In this document: positions 37,937-47,290 of the stretch, piece after piece | Layout of the letters: every line of letters starts with the position of its first letter | How positions within the stretch are numbered: position 1 is the stretch's first letter | Origin: Paracoccus methylarcula | GTDB taxonomy: Bacteria > Pseudomonadota > Alphaproteobacteria > Rhodobacterales > Rhodobacteraceae | Reading direction: 5' to 3' | Assembly (NCBI RefSeq): GCF_003007735.2 | Contig: NZ_PXNQ02000011.1 | Coordinates: forward strand, 1-64,000 | DNA length: 64,000 nt | Program-made: the position numbers and the translations under genes | The notes under the pieces: model-generated | Database searches by the model: none | What the model was told of the DNA's origin: nothing | What the model saw: the letters and a program-made list of their open reading frames with translations, nothing else

Positions 37937-39078
37937 TTGCTGGTCCCCCTGACCGAGGTTTCATATGGGTAACGGGCGTGATGGCGGGCGCGGATGATCA
38001 GCGTGAACAATGCCACCGCGCCAAGCTGATGGGTCAGCGCAAGCGGCAAGGGCGAGGCGTGAAGCACATTCATGATCCCCAGCCCCACCTGCATGGCGAC
38101 CATGACGATCATGGCCGTAAACGCCCCCCGTGTCACCGGATGCGGAGACCGGCGGGCGCGCAGCCAGACCACCACCGCGAATATCGCCAGCAGATAACCC
38201 GTCATGCGGTGGATGAACTGCACCAATGCCGGGTTCTCGAAGAAGTTCCGCCAGCCGAGCGCCGGATCCCAGATTGCCGCAGGGATCCATTCGCCGCCCA
38301 TGGTCGGCCAGCCGGTATATTGCCGCCCGGCATCGATCCCGGCGACCAGTGCGCCCAAAAGGATCTGCAGGAAGGCCAGATGCATCAGCCCGGTGGACAT
38401 GGAGAACAGCTTCGCTTCGCCTGCCCTGCGCGCCCGCAGCAATTCCGCCTCGCTGCGGGACAGGAGCGTGACATACCACGCGATCAGCCCGAGGATCAGG
38501 AAGGCCAGCCCCAGATGGATCGCCAGCCGGTAAGATGCCACGCGGGTCATCCCCTCGACCAACCCGGAGCTGACCATCCACCAGCCGATCGCGCCCTGCA
38601 ACCCGCCAAGCGCGCCAAGCGTCAGCAACCGGGGCGTCCAGCCCACCGGGATGCGCCTTGCCGCAAGAAAGCCGATAAAGCCCACGGCCCAGATCAGCCC
38701 GACCAGCCGTCCCAGCAACCTGTGCGACCATTCCCACCAGTAGATCCGCTTGAAACCGGCCAGATCCATGTCCGAGTTGACCTCGGTAAATTGCGGGATC
38801 TGCTTGTAAGCCTCGAATTCCGCTTGCCAATCCGCCTCGGATCCCGGTGGAAGCGCCCCCGTCACCGGCGCCCATTCGGTGATCGACAGGCCCGATCCGG
38901 TCAACCGCGTCGCACCCCCAAGGGCGATCATCGTGGCGACCAGGACGAAAAGGACCATCAGCCATAGCCGGATGGCCCTGCGCGCGCCCTTCGGGGCGGC
39001 GTCGATCAGGCCGGTCGGGGCCATGGGGCGGCTGGCGGTGTCATCCGAGACTTCCTCGAAAACGGGGCGCTTGGCCAT
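37933..39078 (-). CDS. ctaA: Heme A synthase (COX15/CtaA type 2)
   Basis: A 381-residue membrane enzyme that oxidises the C8 methyl of heme O to the formyl of heme A, required for aa3-type cytochrome oxidase. Eight TM segments are visible, with heme-ligand His in WEWSHRLLGR, AIHLGLAF, QFIHRMTGY and LTHQLGA, as two four-helix halves. The length and RLTGSGLSITEW loop identify the alphaproteobacterial COX15 type. Aerobic respiration with heme-A oxidase is implied. Confidence 0.95.
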   Translation of the reverse strand: MAKRPVFEEVSDDTASRPMAPTGLIDAAPKGARRAIRLWLMVLFVLVATMIALGGATRLTGSGLSITEWAPVTGALPPGSEADWQAEFEAYKQIPQFTEVNSDMDLAGFKRIYWWEWSHRLLGRLVGLIWAVGFIGFLAARRIPVGWTPRLLTLGALGGLQGAIGWWMVSSGLVEGMTRVASYRLAIHLGLAFLILGLIAWYVTLLSRSEAELLRARRAGEAKLFSMSTGLMHLAFLQILLGALVAGIDAGRQYTGWPTMGGEWIPAAIWDPALGWRNFFENPALVQFIHRMTGYLLAIFAVVVWLRARRSPHPVTRGAFTAMIVMVAMQVGLGIMNVLHASPLPLALTHQLGAVALFTLIIRARHHARYPYETSVRGTSK

Positions 39079-39118
39079 CGCTTGCTCCTCTTGGGGTCGG
39101 GCGGACAGTAGGTCGGGC

Positions 39119-39847
39119 CTAGCGGCGGGTCAATTGCCGCAGCATCCCGTGCAGGATGCGGACATCGCCCCGGGTCAGCACCAGCCGCGACCACATGTTA
39201 CGCAGGTTCAGCCGCATATTGGCGGCCTTGGATTCGGGAAAGAAGAAACCCGCCTCGGTCAGCTTTTCCTCGTAATGATCGCCGAGCCGTTCGATCTCGA
39301 CCCGGTCGGCCAGCATCTCGCCCACCGGGCGGCGGCCATGCGGGGCGGGTTCGGGCGGCATCTCGACGCGGCCCCATTCGTAACCCATCAACAGCACCGC
39401 CTGCGCCAGGTTGAGCGAGGGGAAATCGGGATTCACCGGCACCGTCACGATGGCATTGGCGCGGGCGACATCGTCATTTTCCAGCCCTGCCCGCTCGGGA
39501 CCGAAGATGATCGCGACGCGGCCCTGATGGCTGCGCGCCACCTCCATCGCCGATTGCGGGCTATGGACGGGTTTGGACAGTTCCCGCCCCCGCGCGGTGG
39601 TGGCGAATGCGAATTCCACGCCCTCCATCGCCTCGGCCAATGTCGGATAGACCCGTACATGGTCCAGCACCCGGCCCGCCGCGCCCGAGGCCATCGCCAC
39701 CGCCTTCGGATTGGGCCAGCCATCGCGCGGCGCGACCAGCCGCATCTCGGTCAACCCGAAATTCAGCATGGCGCGGGCCGCGGCGCCGATATTCTCGCCC
39801 ATCTGCGGGCGGACAAGGATGATGACGGGTCGGTGATCGCTTTGCAT
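39119..39847 (-). CDS. SPOUT family RNA methyltransferase, TrmJ-like
   Basis: A 242-residue TrmH/SpoU-type methyltransferase. The three SPOUT motifs are present: an N-terminal Asn/Arg block (NIGAAARAMLNFG), the motif 2 region IIFGPERAGLENDD and motif 3 PDFPSLNLAQAVLLMGYE. The order and the C-terminal helical extension match TrmJ, which 2'-O-methylates tRNA position 32. An upstream frame extension to 39883 is not needed; the ATG at 39847 gives the usual start. TrmJ rather than another SpoU member is probable, not certain. Confidence 0.88.
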   Translation of the reverse strand: MQSDHRPVIILVRPQMGENIGAAARAMLNFGLTEMRLVAPRDGWPNPKAVAMASGAAGRVLDHVRVYPTLAEAMEGVEFAFATTARGRELSKPVHSPQSAMEVARSHQGRVAIIFGPERAGLENDDVARANAIVTVPVNPDFPSLNLAQAVLLMGYEWGRVEMPPEPAPHGRRPVGEMLADRVEIERLGDHYEEKLTEAGFFFPESKAANMRLNLRNMWSRLVLTRGDVRILHGMLRQLTRR

Positions 39848-39949
39848 GACCTGCGCAATAGTCCGTCTGGCGGCGGCGGGCAAGCTGCGCTATCTGCGGC
39901 AATGCGAAGCGGTCCGGATCCGAAGTTCGAGATTTCCGGGAACGGCCTG

Positions 39950-40012
39950 CGTCCCGCGACGGCCGGGGGCTCTGCCCCCGGACCCCCGGGGATATTTGGA
40001 TGAAGAAGAACA
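39950..40012 (+). repeat. ATGAAGAAGAA repeat, copy 2, with hairpin
   Basis: This begins GCGTCCCGCGACGGCC, forms a perfect hairpin (CCGGGGGC at 39963-39970, TCT, GCCCCCGG at 39974-39981), then CCCCCGGGGATATTTGG and ATGAAGAAGAA. It is near-identical in order to copy 3 and lies between divergent genes, the only copy not placed after a gene on its own strand. Confidence 0.85.
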
Positions 40013-40082
40013 GGGGACGCGCGGGCGGCAGTCCGGTTAAGCGCTTGCAGTCGCCCTGCCGGAATGTGAAAGAATATAAGAT

Positions 40083-40685
40083 ATGACAGAGGCACCGCAG
40101 CTTTACCTGATGACTCCCGCCGGCGCGCAGGCCTCGGCGCTCGGCCCCCTGCTGGCCGAGGTGATGGACCGGTTCCCCGTCGCCTGCCTGCGCATCCGTG
40201 GCGGCGCGGAAGAGGATGACCTTGGCCGGCTTGCCGACCTGGCGCGCGAGATCGCCCATGCCCGCGACGTGGCGGTGGTCATCGACGACCACCTGCGGCT
40301 GGCACAGCGGCACGGGCTGGACGGGGTGCATCTGACCGATGGCGCGCGCGGCGTGCGCGCGGCGCGCAAGGAACTGGGCCCGGATGCCATCATCGGCGCC
40401 TACTGCGGCGCGTCCCGCCATGACGGCATGAGCGCGGGAGAGGCCGGGGCGGATTACATCAGTTTCGGTCCGGTCGGCGAAACCGCCCTGGGGCGCGGCG
40501 CCCCTGCCCCGTTCGAGCTGTTCGAATGGTGGTCCGAGATGATCGAGATCCCGATCGTGGCCGAAGGAGCGCTTTCTCGCGAACTGATCCAGGATATCTC
40601 GGCCGCCTGCGATTTCATCGCCATCGGTCCCGAGATCTGGAGCGAGGACGATCCGGTCGCGGCGCTATCCGCGATATGGGGCTGA
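40083..40685 (+). CDS. Thiamine phosphate synthase-like protein
   Basis: A 200-residue TIM barrel of the ThiE/TenI family. The ThiE-like blocks are VIDDHLRLAQRHGLDGVHL, IIGAYCGASRHDG and ADYISFGPVGET. It lacks some of the residues of canonical ThiE (the usual pyrophosphate loop GPIF reads GPVG), so it could be a ThiE or a TenI-type paralogue. No TPP riboswitch-like leader and no other thi genes are adjacent. Confidence 0.75.
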   Translation: MTEAPQLYLMTPAGAQASALGPLLAEVMDRFPVACLRIRGGAEEDDLGRLADLAREIAHARDVAVVIDDHLRLAQRHGLDGVHLTDGARGVRAARKELGPDAIIGAYCGASRHDGMSAGEAGADYISFGPVGETALGRGAPAPFELFEWWSEMIEIPIVAEGALSRELIQDISAACDFIAIGPEIWSEDDPVAALSAIWG

Positions 40686-40760
40686 TCGCGGCCAAGGCAT
40701 CGATCCAACCGTTCCCTTGCCGCCAGCCGCAGCCTTGCTACACTGCCCCGGAACGGAGGA

Positions 40761-41114
40761 ATGAAAATGACCTATCAAGGTTCCTGTCATTGCGGAGCGG
40801 TCGAATTTTCGGTCGAGGGCGATTTGCCTTCGGAGGTCATGGAGTGCAATTGCTCGCATTGCCGCCGCAAGGGTTTTCTCCTGACATTCGTTCCGGCCGG
40901 GCAATTCACGCTGATCAGCGGCGCCGAGAAACTGTCCGGCTATCGCTTCAACGCCCATGTCATCGAGCATCGCTTCTGCGCGGTTTGCGGAACGCAGCCC
41001 TTCGCCGAGGGCGAGCAGAACGGCCAGCCCGTGCGGGCGATCAATATCCGCTGCGTCGCTGAGGCCGATCTCGACCGGATCAAGCGGATGCCCGTGGACG
41101 GGGCGTCTTTCTAG
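40761..41114 (+). CDS. GFA family zinc-binding protein
   Basis: A 117-residue protein of the glutathione-dependent formaldehyde-activating (GFA/CENP-V) family. The zinc ligands are visible as CHCGAVEF, CNCSHCRRKG and CAVCGTQ. Despite the name, most members have no proven activity. It stands alone after the ThiE-like gene, with a GGAGG ribosome site. Confidence 0.93.
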   Translation: MKMTYQGSCHCGAVEFSVEGDLPSEVMECNCSHCRRKGFLLTFVPAGQFTLISGAEKLSGYRFNAHVIEHRFCAVCGTQPFAEGEQNGQPVRAINIRCVAEADLDRIKRMPVDGASF

Positions 41115-41129
41115 CGCCCCGCGAAGACG

Positions 41130-41717
41130 TCAGAGAATCAGCGGGGTCCGATTCCCGGCGGCAAAGCGGCGCAGCACCGCCGGATACAGACGATGTTCCT
41201 GCTCCAGCACCCGGGCGGCCAGCGCTTGCGGCGTATCTCCGGGCAGCACCGGCACCCGCACCTGCCCCAGGATCGGGCCGGAATCGAGTTCGGGCGTAAC
41301 CTCGTGAACGGTCGCCCCGGCCTCGGCATCGCCAGCGGCAAGCGCCCGGGCATGGGTATCGAGCCCCTGGTATTTCGGCAAAAGAGACGGGTGGATGTTC
41401 AGCATCCGTCCCGAGAACCGGGTCACGAATCCCGGTGTCAGGATCCGCATGAACCCCGCCAGGCAGATGATATCGGGTTCCGCGGCCAGCAACGGCTTCA
41501 GCAGGGCCGCCTCGAATCCCGCCCGGTCACGCGGAAATTCGCGGTGATCCACGGCGGCGGTGGCGATCCCCTTTGCCGCCGCCTTGTCCAGCCCGCCCGC
41601 AGCCGGATCGTTCGAGGCCACCAGGACCGGCCGCGCCGGGTGATCCCCGGTCATGTCCTCGACCAGCCGCAACATGTTCGAACCACCGCCCGAAATCAGG
41701 ATCGCAACCCGTTTCAC
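41130..41717 (-). CDS. purN: Phosphoribosylglycinamide formyltransferase
   Basis: A 195-residue enzyme using 10-formyl-THF to formylate GAR in purine synthesis. The catalytic Asn and His are in [14 protein letters not shown] and the Asp in [10 protein letters not shown]. The ATG overlaps the purM stop by 4 bases, giving a purM-purN operon as in many bacteria. Confidence 0.97.
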   Translation of the reverse strand: MKRVAILISGGGSNMLRLVEDMTGDHPARPVLVASNDPAAGGLDKAAAKGIATAAVDHREFPRDRAGFEAALLKPLLAAEPDIICLAGFMRILTPGFVTRFSGRMLNIHPSLLPKYQGLDTHARALAAGDAEAGATVHEVTPELDSGPILGQVRVPVLPGDTPQALAARVLEQEHRLYPAVLRRFAAGNRTPLIL

Positions 41718-42754
41718 GCAAGCGTTCCGCCATATGTGACACCTTCACAGGAAACGACCTTCCCGATGGGATACACGCGCTCTCCGGCGTCGCCCAGCAG
41801 ATCGGCCAGCGCCTTCGCCCGGTCCTCTGCCACGGCAAGGATCATTCCGATCCCGCTGTTGAAGGTCTTCAGAATCTCGTCCTGACCGATGCCGCCGGCC
41901 TCCGCCAGCCACTTGAAAACAGGCGGCAAGGACCAGGAGTCCAGGTCGATCTCGGCGCCCAGCCCCCTGGGCAGGACCCGCGGCAGGTTCTCGGTCACGC
42001 CGCCGCCGGTGACATGCGCCAGCGCATGCACCCCGCCTGCCCGGATCGCCGCCAGCGCCGGACGCACATAGAGCCGCGTCGGCATCAGCAGCGCCTGCCC
42101 CAGTGAGGCATCGGCGAAAGGCGCGGCGTCCTCCCATCCCAGCCCCGCATGCTCCGCCACCTTGCGCACCAGGGAATAGCCGTTGGAATGCACGCCATCC
42201 GAGCCCAGCCCGAGCAGCACATCGCCTGCGGCCACATTCGCAGGCAGGGCCGTGCCGCGCTGCATCGCACCGACGGCGAAACCGGCCAGGTCGAAATCGC
42301 CGTCGTGATACATGCCGGGCATCTCGGCCGTCTCGCCGCCGATCAGCGCACAGCCTGCCTCCTTGCAGCCCCGAGCGATGCTTTCGACGACCCGGGTCCC
42401 CTCATCGACCGACAGCTTGCCGGTTGCGAAATAGTCGAGGAAGAACAGCGGCTCGGCACCCTGGCACACGAGATCATTGACGCACATGGCCACCAGGTCC
42501 TGGCCGATGCCGTCCAGATGCCCGGTATCGATGGCGATCCTCAGCTTGGTGCCGACTCCATCGGTCGCGGCAACCAGCACCGGATCGTCATAACCGGCTG
42601 CCTTCGGATCGAACAGCGCGCCGAAACCGCCAAGCGCATCCATGACGCCGGATCTCGCGGTCGCGGCGGCGGCCGGCTTGATCCGTTCCACCAGCGCATT
42701 CCCCGCGTCGATATCGACACCCGCGTCGCGATAGCTGATCCCGTTCTTTGTCAT
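41714..42754 (-). CDS. purM: Phosphoribosylformylglycinamidine cyclo-ligase (AIR synthetase)
   Basis: A 346-residue ATP-dependent enzyme closing the imidazole ring to AIR. The block [12 protein letters not shown] at the N-terminus, the ATP-site [10 protein letters not shown] and [11 protein letters not shown] are present. The ATG at 42754 is chosen; the open frame up to 42802 would add 16 residues before the conserved start. It leads the purM-purN pair. Confidence 0.97.
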   Translation of the reverse strand: MTKNGISYRDAGVDIDAGNALVERIKPAAAATARSGVMDALGGFGALFDPKAAGYDDPVLVAATDGVGTKLRIAIDTGHLDGIGQDLVAMCVNDLVCQGAEPLFFLDYFATGKLSVDEGTRVVESIARGCKEAGCALIGGETAEMPGMYHDGDFDLAGFAVGAMQRGTALPANVAAGDVLLGLGSDGVHSNGYSLVRKVAEHAGLGWEDAAPFADASLGQALLMPTRLYVRPALAAIRAGGVHALAHVTGGGVTENLPRVLPRGLGAEIDLDSWSLPPVFKWLAEAGGIGQDEILKTFNSGIGMILAVAEDRAKALADLLGDAGERVYPIGKVVSCEGVTYGGTLA

Positions 42755-42861
42755 GGCGGCCCCCGGCTCTATGTCGCGCCCCCGATAGCCCAAGGCGAGC
42801 ATTGGAGCAACGAGAATGCTTGACCAAATCCCAAGCTGCGACTAGGCAGATGCCGCTGCAG

Positions 42862-42938
42862 GGGCCTGTAGCTCAATTGGTTAGAGCAGGGCGCTCATAA
42901 CGCCTTGGTTGGGGGTTCGAGTCCCTCCGGGCCTACCA
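42862..42938 (+). tRNA. tRNA-Ile2 (CAU anticodon, lysidine type)
   Basis: A 77-base cloverleaf with encoded CCA. The anticodon loop is CTCATAA (anticodon CAU) on a GGGCG/CGCCT stem, with D-loop AATTGGTTA and T-loop TTCGAGT. C4-G69 and C5-G68 are the pairs recognised by TilS, favouring minor tRNA-Ile2 over elongator tRNA-Met; the first pair would be G1-U72. Its 3' end leads into accessory DNA. Confidence 0.85.
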
Positions 42939-43019
42939 GCGAAGGATTTATCCGTTTAGCATCAATACACTACGCAAAAGCGCCTCCAGGTGGAGAATCA
43001 TTTGGGGCAGCTCACTCGG

Positions 43020-43370
43020 TGTCATTGGTCAGTAAGCGACGTGGTTCACCGACAATCTGGTTTGATCCGGCGATTGTCTGGTCACCCTCCCCCGAGCGGC
43101 AGACGGGTCCGCCATCAAGTTCACAGCGATGCGGCCATCCAAGTCTGCCTGATTCTGAACGTGCTGTCGGCATGCCGTTTCGGCAAAGGACGGGCCTTGT
43201 CGAAAGTCTGCGCGGTCTGCAAGGCCGAACCGGACGGTTTCGTGTTACGGCACGTTATGCCGCCGTCAAAACACTCTGACGGTGGATATTCCCTACCGGG
43301 GCGGCAACAATCCGTTGCATTTGCCGATCGACAGCACCGGCATAAAGGCGAAGGGTGACCGCCTTCGGGT
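43020..43370 (+). pseudogene. Degenerate IS5-family transposase remnant
   Basis: Three frames together give an IS5-type N-terminus. KRRGSPTIWFDPAIVW and then FRQRTGLVESL are in one frame (the family has RGSLTVWFDP and LRQTTGFVESL). After a frameshift come RRQNTLTVDIPYRGG and PLHLPIDSTGIKAKGD, which contain the first catalytic Asp in the DSTGIK motif. The second half of the transposase, with the other catalytic residues, is absent. It begins about 80 bases after tRNA-Ile2. Not functional. Confidence 0.7.
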
Positions 43371-43508
43371 CGGGAGACATGTGCAAGATAGAACGGAAAT
43401 CACCGCGAAACTGTCTATCGCACCGAGGAAACAGGCGCTGATTGCACATTGCTACGGCACGACCTGCTTCAGCCGCACCAAATCTCCCAACCAGGCTACG
43501 ATGCCTCA

Positions 43509-45110
43509 TTACAGTCGAGATCTTCCGGATGATAGGTAAACAAAACTGCTCAGTTCATTAGCGGGATGATTATTGGCCTGAGCCCCGGTCACTGACGCCA
43601 TGAGATTCGGGAAACGCTTCGCGACATCCAGGTCGATCGAGGTGCTGCCGTGATGTCTCTGGAGATGACACGTGAATCCTTTCAGAACATTCTGCTGATG
43701 CTCGTATTTCTGGAACTGCCTCGCCCAGGCATTAAACATGTAACCGGAGAGATGCCGGCCATCCTCCTGTGACATCGCCGCTAACATGCGTTCGGCATCA
43801 GAGCAAAGCTGCCTGGTTTTTGGAGGAACGAACAGCAGTCCAAAGGGGGCTTTGTTCACCGGGACGATGCTATGCAGATCTACAATTGCATTATATGCGG
43901 CGGCACGGTTGTCTTCAGCCATCAGGGAGAAAATCTTCAAGATCAGGAGATGGGCATGAAATCTCGAATTCGGTTCGATCATTCTGATCGCTTTGTCATA
44001 GAGGGCCACCGCCGCACCGATCTTGCCACTGCTGGCCTGGATCTGCCCCTTCATGGCATAGACCTCAGCGAACGACGTGCTGCATCCGAGGGCTTCATCC
44101 GTCAGCCTCGCCGCGAGTTCCAGATAGCCCCGATTAATGAAGCGTAGGAGCTTGGCGATCGCCAGGAGCAGTTGCGGGTTGTCATGCGCGTCAGGCAGAG
44201 CTCTGAGTGCCAGGTCCTCGATTTCCGCTTCCAGAGTCCCCCATGCGGCACGAGTCATCGGCGCATTGTAGATGCTTCGGATGAGTTTCTCATAGTTGTT
44301 GAGCGCCAGCATTACCGGAATCTCTGGTCCGGCAGGCCCATTCTCGCGCTCGAGGTGCAAGTATGCCACGGCCTCAGGCCACCTGGCGCCGACATCGAGC
44401 GACATCAAGTCAACCTCGGATCCAGTGTCTGTCAAAGACGCGTGACGCCAAAGGGCGCATGCAATCTCATGTGACAAGTCGTCGATGGGATCATAATCGC
44501 CATCTTGCAGCCATGTTCGCCGGAATGTTCCAATGATCCGGCGCGATCGACCTTCCCGTAGCGCCAACGCCAGATGGACGTGATCAGTTTCGATGTGCGT
44601 GCTGATATCGAGCGTGAAATCAAGATCGTCATGTCCCTGCGGATCGGGATTCCAATCGGGACAGGGAATAACGGTTTGCTGTCCACCAGCCGCGGCTGCA
44701 ATAGCCGATGCGAGCTGACCTGGGAAATCCCCCATGGCATCCTGGTCATCGCTCGAACCGTAGACCGGGCCGACGAGCAGGAAGGCCGAGATCGGTTTTG
44801 ACTTGACCGGATCGGCGACCCAGACATAGCCATCGCCATACCGGGTTGCGATGAAGCGAGAGTCCCTGGCGGTATCGCCGAGACGCTTGCGAAGCCGATT
44901 GACGAGATAATCGATATTTCGCTCGGACAGCTTGCCACTCTTACCGCCCAGGGCCTCAAGTAATTCCGAGCGGGTAATCAGGGTGTGCGGATGACGGATG
45001 AACTGCAACAGGAGCGCGTGTTCCTGTCGGGAAAAGTGAATTGTCGTGCCGTCCTTACGCATCGCTGTGAGCATATCTGGCTGAAATATGAGATCGTGAT
45101 AGCAAGCCAA
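43509..45110 (-). CDS. Winged-helix (OmpR/CadC-type) regulator with long C-terminal helical region
   Basis: A 533-residue protein. Residues 1-98 are a Trans_reg_C winged helix (HFSRQEHALLLQFIRHPHTLITRSELLEAL, then RNIDYLVNRLRKRLGD and IATRYGDGYVW). The remainder is soluble, with no TM segment, and has TPR-like repeats around residues 340-400 (LLLAIAKLLRFINRGYLELAARLTDEAL, AEVYAMKGQIQASSGKIGAAVALYDKAI). There is no receiver domain and no N-terminal membrane anchor. The start is TTG. GC is lower than in the neighbours. It faces the two secreted-protein genes' direction (same strand, downstream of them), so it may control them; this is inference. Confidence 0.8.
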   Translation of the reverse strand: MACYHDLIFQPDMLTAMRKDGTTIHFSRQEHALLLQFIRHPHTLITRSELLEALGGKSGKLSERNIDYLVNRLRKRLGDTARDSRFIATRYGDGYVWVADPVKSKPISAFLLVGPVYGSSDDQDAMGDFPGQLASAIAAAAGGQQTVIPCPDWNPDPQGHDDLDFTLDISTHIETDHVHLALALREGRSRRIIGTFRRTWLQDGDYDPIDDLSHEIACALWRHASLTDTGSEVDLMSLDVGARWPEAVAYLHLERENGPAGPEIPVMLALNNYEKLIRSIYNAPMTRAAWGTLEAEIEDLALRALPDAHDNPQLLLAIAKLLRFINRGYLELAARLTDEALGCSTSFAEVYAMKGQIQASSGKIGAAVALYDKAIRMIEPNSRFHAHLLILKIFSLMAEDNRAAAYNAIVDLHSIVPVNKAPFGLLFVPPKTRQLCSDAERMLAAMSQEDGRHLSGYMFNAWARQFQKYEHQQNVLKGFTCHLQRHHGSTSIDLDVAKRFPNLMASVTGAQANNHPANELSSFVYLSSGRSRL

Positions 45111-45254
45111 ACCGCCCCCTTAGTCTTGACTTTTCAAGATTTCCTCGTCCCGGGTCCGAAAGCAAATCGACGAATGACGGCACACAGACTCGTCTTTCAG
45201 CCGGGGGTAAAGACCTGCCGCAAGGACTATCTTACGGCAGGTCGGCCAATTTTC

Positions 45255-46133
45255 CTACTGTCCGCGGCAGAATTGCGCAATCTGTTCGTCGCTGAACGGA
45301 GCCCCTCTGCGCTTTCGCGCGACGAGCTGACCTTTGTCATTGCGCGAGCAGGTGACATGATCCGATATGGATGCAGTCGGCTTCTGATCTGCGAAATTCA
45401 ATGCGATCAGATCGATCTGTCCACGGCAGTGTTGCGAGATCTGCGCATTGCTGAACGGGGCATCACCGCGCTTCCTGGCAACAATTTGCCCGCTGTCATT
45501 CCGCGAGCATGTCACGTAATCGGCGATGGAGCCCATCGATCCCGCGGCCACCGGCTCAGTGGAAGCAAAGCTCGGTGCAGTCCTCTGCCCGCGACCCGCA
45601 CGTCCAGCGGTCCGGCGCTCTGATGAAGAACAGATGCTGCTGGCAGGTATGCTCCCGACCTGGCGGAGGGCCGCACAGGCGCCCGGATCCCTTGAGGCGA
45701 TCATGATCAGCGCAGCCTGACCCTGACCCATCTGGGCCAGCAGGCAAGCCTCGTCGACCTGGGTCACCCCCCCGGAGGCTCCGCCACCTATGATAGAGAT
45801 GCCGATGCTTCCTGCCAGCCCGCAGGGATGCCCCGACCCCATCGATGGCGGCTGAACCGAGGGGGCTGACCGCACCTCGTAGGACCCGCTATAGTCATGC
45901 TGGGTCCTGGTCGTGGATCGGCCGCGCTGATCGAGATAGATCTGGGCATTGGATGTACCGCCGGATGCCGAGGCAGCCGCAGAGCTTTCGACATGCGCTG
46001 AACTCGATGAACTGGAATTCGCGTCACTGCTGGTCGTCTGGGCCCCAGCCTGGGGGACCCAGATGGCCGACGCGGTGAGGATTGATATCACGGCGACAGC
46101 AGCAGGAACGATACGTCTATTATTGCTATACAT
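45255..46133 (-). CDS. Unrecognised exported protein with tandem C-terminal repeats
   Basis: A 292-residue protein from the ATG at 46133. Signal sequence at about residues 1-31 (AVISILTASAIWVPQAGAQ), a Ser/Ala-rich stretch (33-60), a Gly-rich middle with paired Cys (GHPCGLAGSIGISIIGGG, DEACLLAQMGQG, DPGACAALRQVG), and two near-identical 36-residue units at 204-239 and 257-292 that begin DYVTCSRNDSGQ / DHVTCSRNDKGQ and end CRGQ. Each unit has two Cys and several Arg/Lys. I do not recognise a family. It lies between a regulator gene and another exported protein in the tRNA-bounded segment. Confidence 0.75.
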   Translation of the reverse strand: MYSNNRRIVPAAVAVISILTASAIWVPQAGAQTTSSDANSSSSSSAHVESSAAASASGGTSNAQIYLDQRGRSTTRTQHDYSGSYEVRSAPSVQPPSMGSGHPCGLAGSIGISIIGGGASGGVTQVDEACLLAQMGQGQAALIMIASRDPGACAALRQVGSIPASSICSSSERRTAGRAGRGQRTAPSFASTEPVAAGSMGSIADYVTCSRNDSGQIVARKRGDAPFSNAQISQHCRGQIDLIALNFADQKPTASISDHVTCSRNDKGQLVARKRRGAPFSDEQIAQFCRGQ

Positions 46134-46250
46134 TGTATTTTCCTCCCCTCCGAACGCAGAGGTGGTGTTGAAGGCCGGAGCCGGCACGTTCGGACACCCA
46201 CCCCGGCCAACTTAGGCCGCTTATGCAGGCCTAAGCCGTTGCACCAACAA

Positions 46251-46646
46251 TCACGGGAAAGTGGTGCCGAACCCGCCGAAAGCACCCGCAGAGCTTCCGT
46301 TCGTACCGGCATATCCGCCAGAGGCGAGACCGCCGCCGAAGCCGATAGAGGTCGTCGTTGATGTGTTGTTCACAGCACCGCTGGCCGTGGTAACAGAACC
46401 GGATCCGGAAGCTGCACCACCAAAACCGATGGTCGTGAATCCACCGGCAGCGCCGGTAGAGGTCAGCCCCATGCTGGTTGAGTTGGACGCCGTCGAAACT
46501 CCACCAAACGTGCCTGCCCCGGATTCACCGCCAAATTCGGCACCGCTAGTGGAATCGGACCAGGAACCGGTACCAAGAACCGTATCAGCCGATGCTGCGC
46601 CCACGGTAAAAAACACCGCTGAAGCGGCAATAAACAACTTTTTCAT
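46251..46646 (-). CDS. Small secreted Gly/Ser/Thr-rich protein
   Basis: A 131-residue protein with a textbook signal peptide (MKKLFIAASAVFFTVGAASA, 20 residues) and an AAGGGAG ribosome site. The mature part is Gly/Ser/Thr/Ala-rich and Cys-free, with a repeated pattern TTIGFGGAASGSG and TSIGFGGGLASGG about 34 residues apart. It looks like a secreted matrix, fibre-forming or surface protein, but no curlin or other family motif was found. The spacing to the next gene (117 bases) allows a separate transcript. Confidence 0.72.
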   Translation of the reverse strand: MKKLFIAASAVFFTVGAASADTVLGTGSWSDSTSGAEFGGESGAGTFGGVSTASNSTSMGLTSTGAAGGFTTIGFGGAASGSGSVTTASGAVNNTSTTTSIGFGGGLASGGYAGTNGSSAGAFGGFGTTFP

Positions 46647-46699
46647 TTTGATATCTCCCTTGCTGGAAACGACTCCCTGCCGTTTCGAAAAATACAATT

Positions 46700-47290
46700 A
46701 GCAATAATCCGCTTATTAATCAATTATATTTCGCAAATAACCGCCGATAGTAAAAATACAATATATATCATGATATTGCCCATTATACATGATAAAAAAT
46801 GACAAAAATAATCAAATTTATAAATAAACCTTATTGATTTACTTTATATTATAATCGCATGATCTTGGGCTGGTATAATTTGCATGTATTTTTGGATTAT
46901 TCAACCTGAGGATGAGCGAAACATTCAAAATCAGATGATATATGTCGATCTATACATGTTTAATAAAATTTATAACGCGATATTTCGGCAATTAACTGCA
47001 ACATGGAGCGCAATAAACGACAAATCCAAACACTTTGAGTGCATTTACCTTCACTTATTGCGATTTTATTTTAAGATTGCAACAAATCAAATAATTCACG
47101 CGCAATTCTCACTGTTTCCTGCACAAATTATTTTCCGGCGTCAAAGTCAAATAATTCACGCAAGAATCCTCCGAAAAACACGTTCCGCTCATTTAGCCAT
47201 GCGATACGCCGTGACGCGAATCAGCGGCTCTTCCCGACTTCATTGCGTCGAACGGGGCGCTGTTGCAGAATTGACGTTTGAGACGTGACT
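46700..47290. other. AT-rich gene-poor segment
   Basis: About 590 bases with very low GC compared with the rest of the window, rich in A/T runs (TATATATCATGATATTG, AATAAACCTTATTGATT). A 134-codon frame at 46884-47288 has no ribosome site, domain or normal codon use and is not called as a gene. It may carry promoters for the exported-protein gene on the left, and holds the direct repeats at 47087 and 47147. Horizontal origin is likely. Confidence 0.7.
47087..47161. repeat. Two direct repeats TCAAATAATTCACGC, 60 bases apart
   Basis: Exact 15-base copies at 47087-47101 and 47147-47161, start-to-start 60 bases (about six helical turns). They lie in AT-rich DNA with no gene. Operator sites or target-site traces are possible; nothing else supports either. 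Confidence 0.6.

Noticed and set aside
39848-40082. TPP riboswitch upstream of the ThiE-like gene
   Set aside because: The conserved CUGAGA and related thi-box elements are not visible; the gap holds the hairpin repeat instead.
46884-47288. 134-codon forward frame in the AT-rich block
   Set aside because: No ribosome site, no domain, composition that follows the local base bias. Treated as non-coding.
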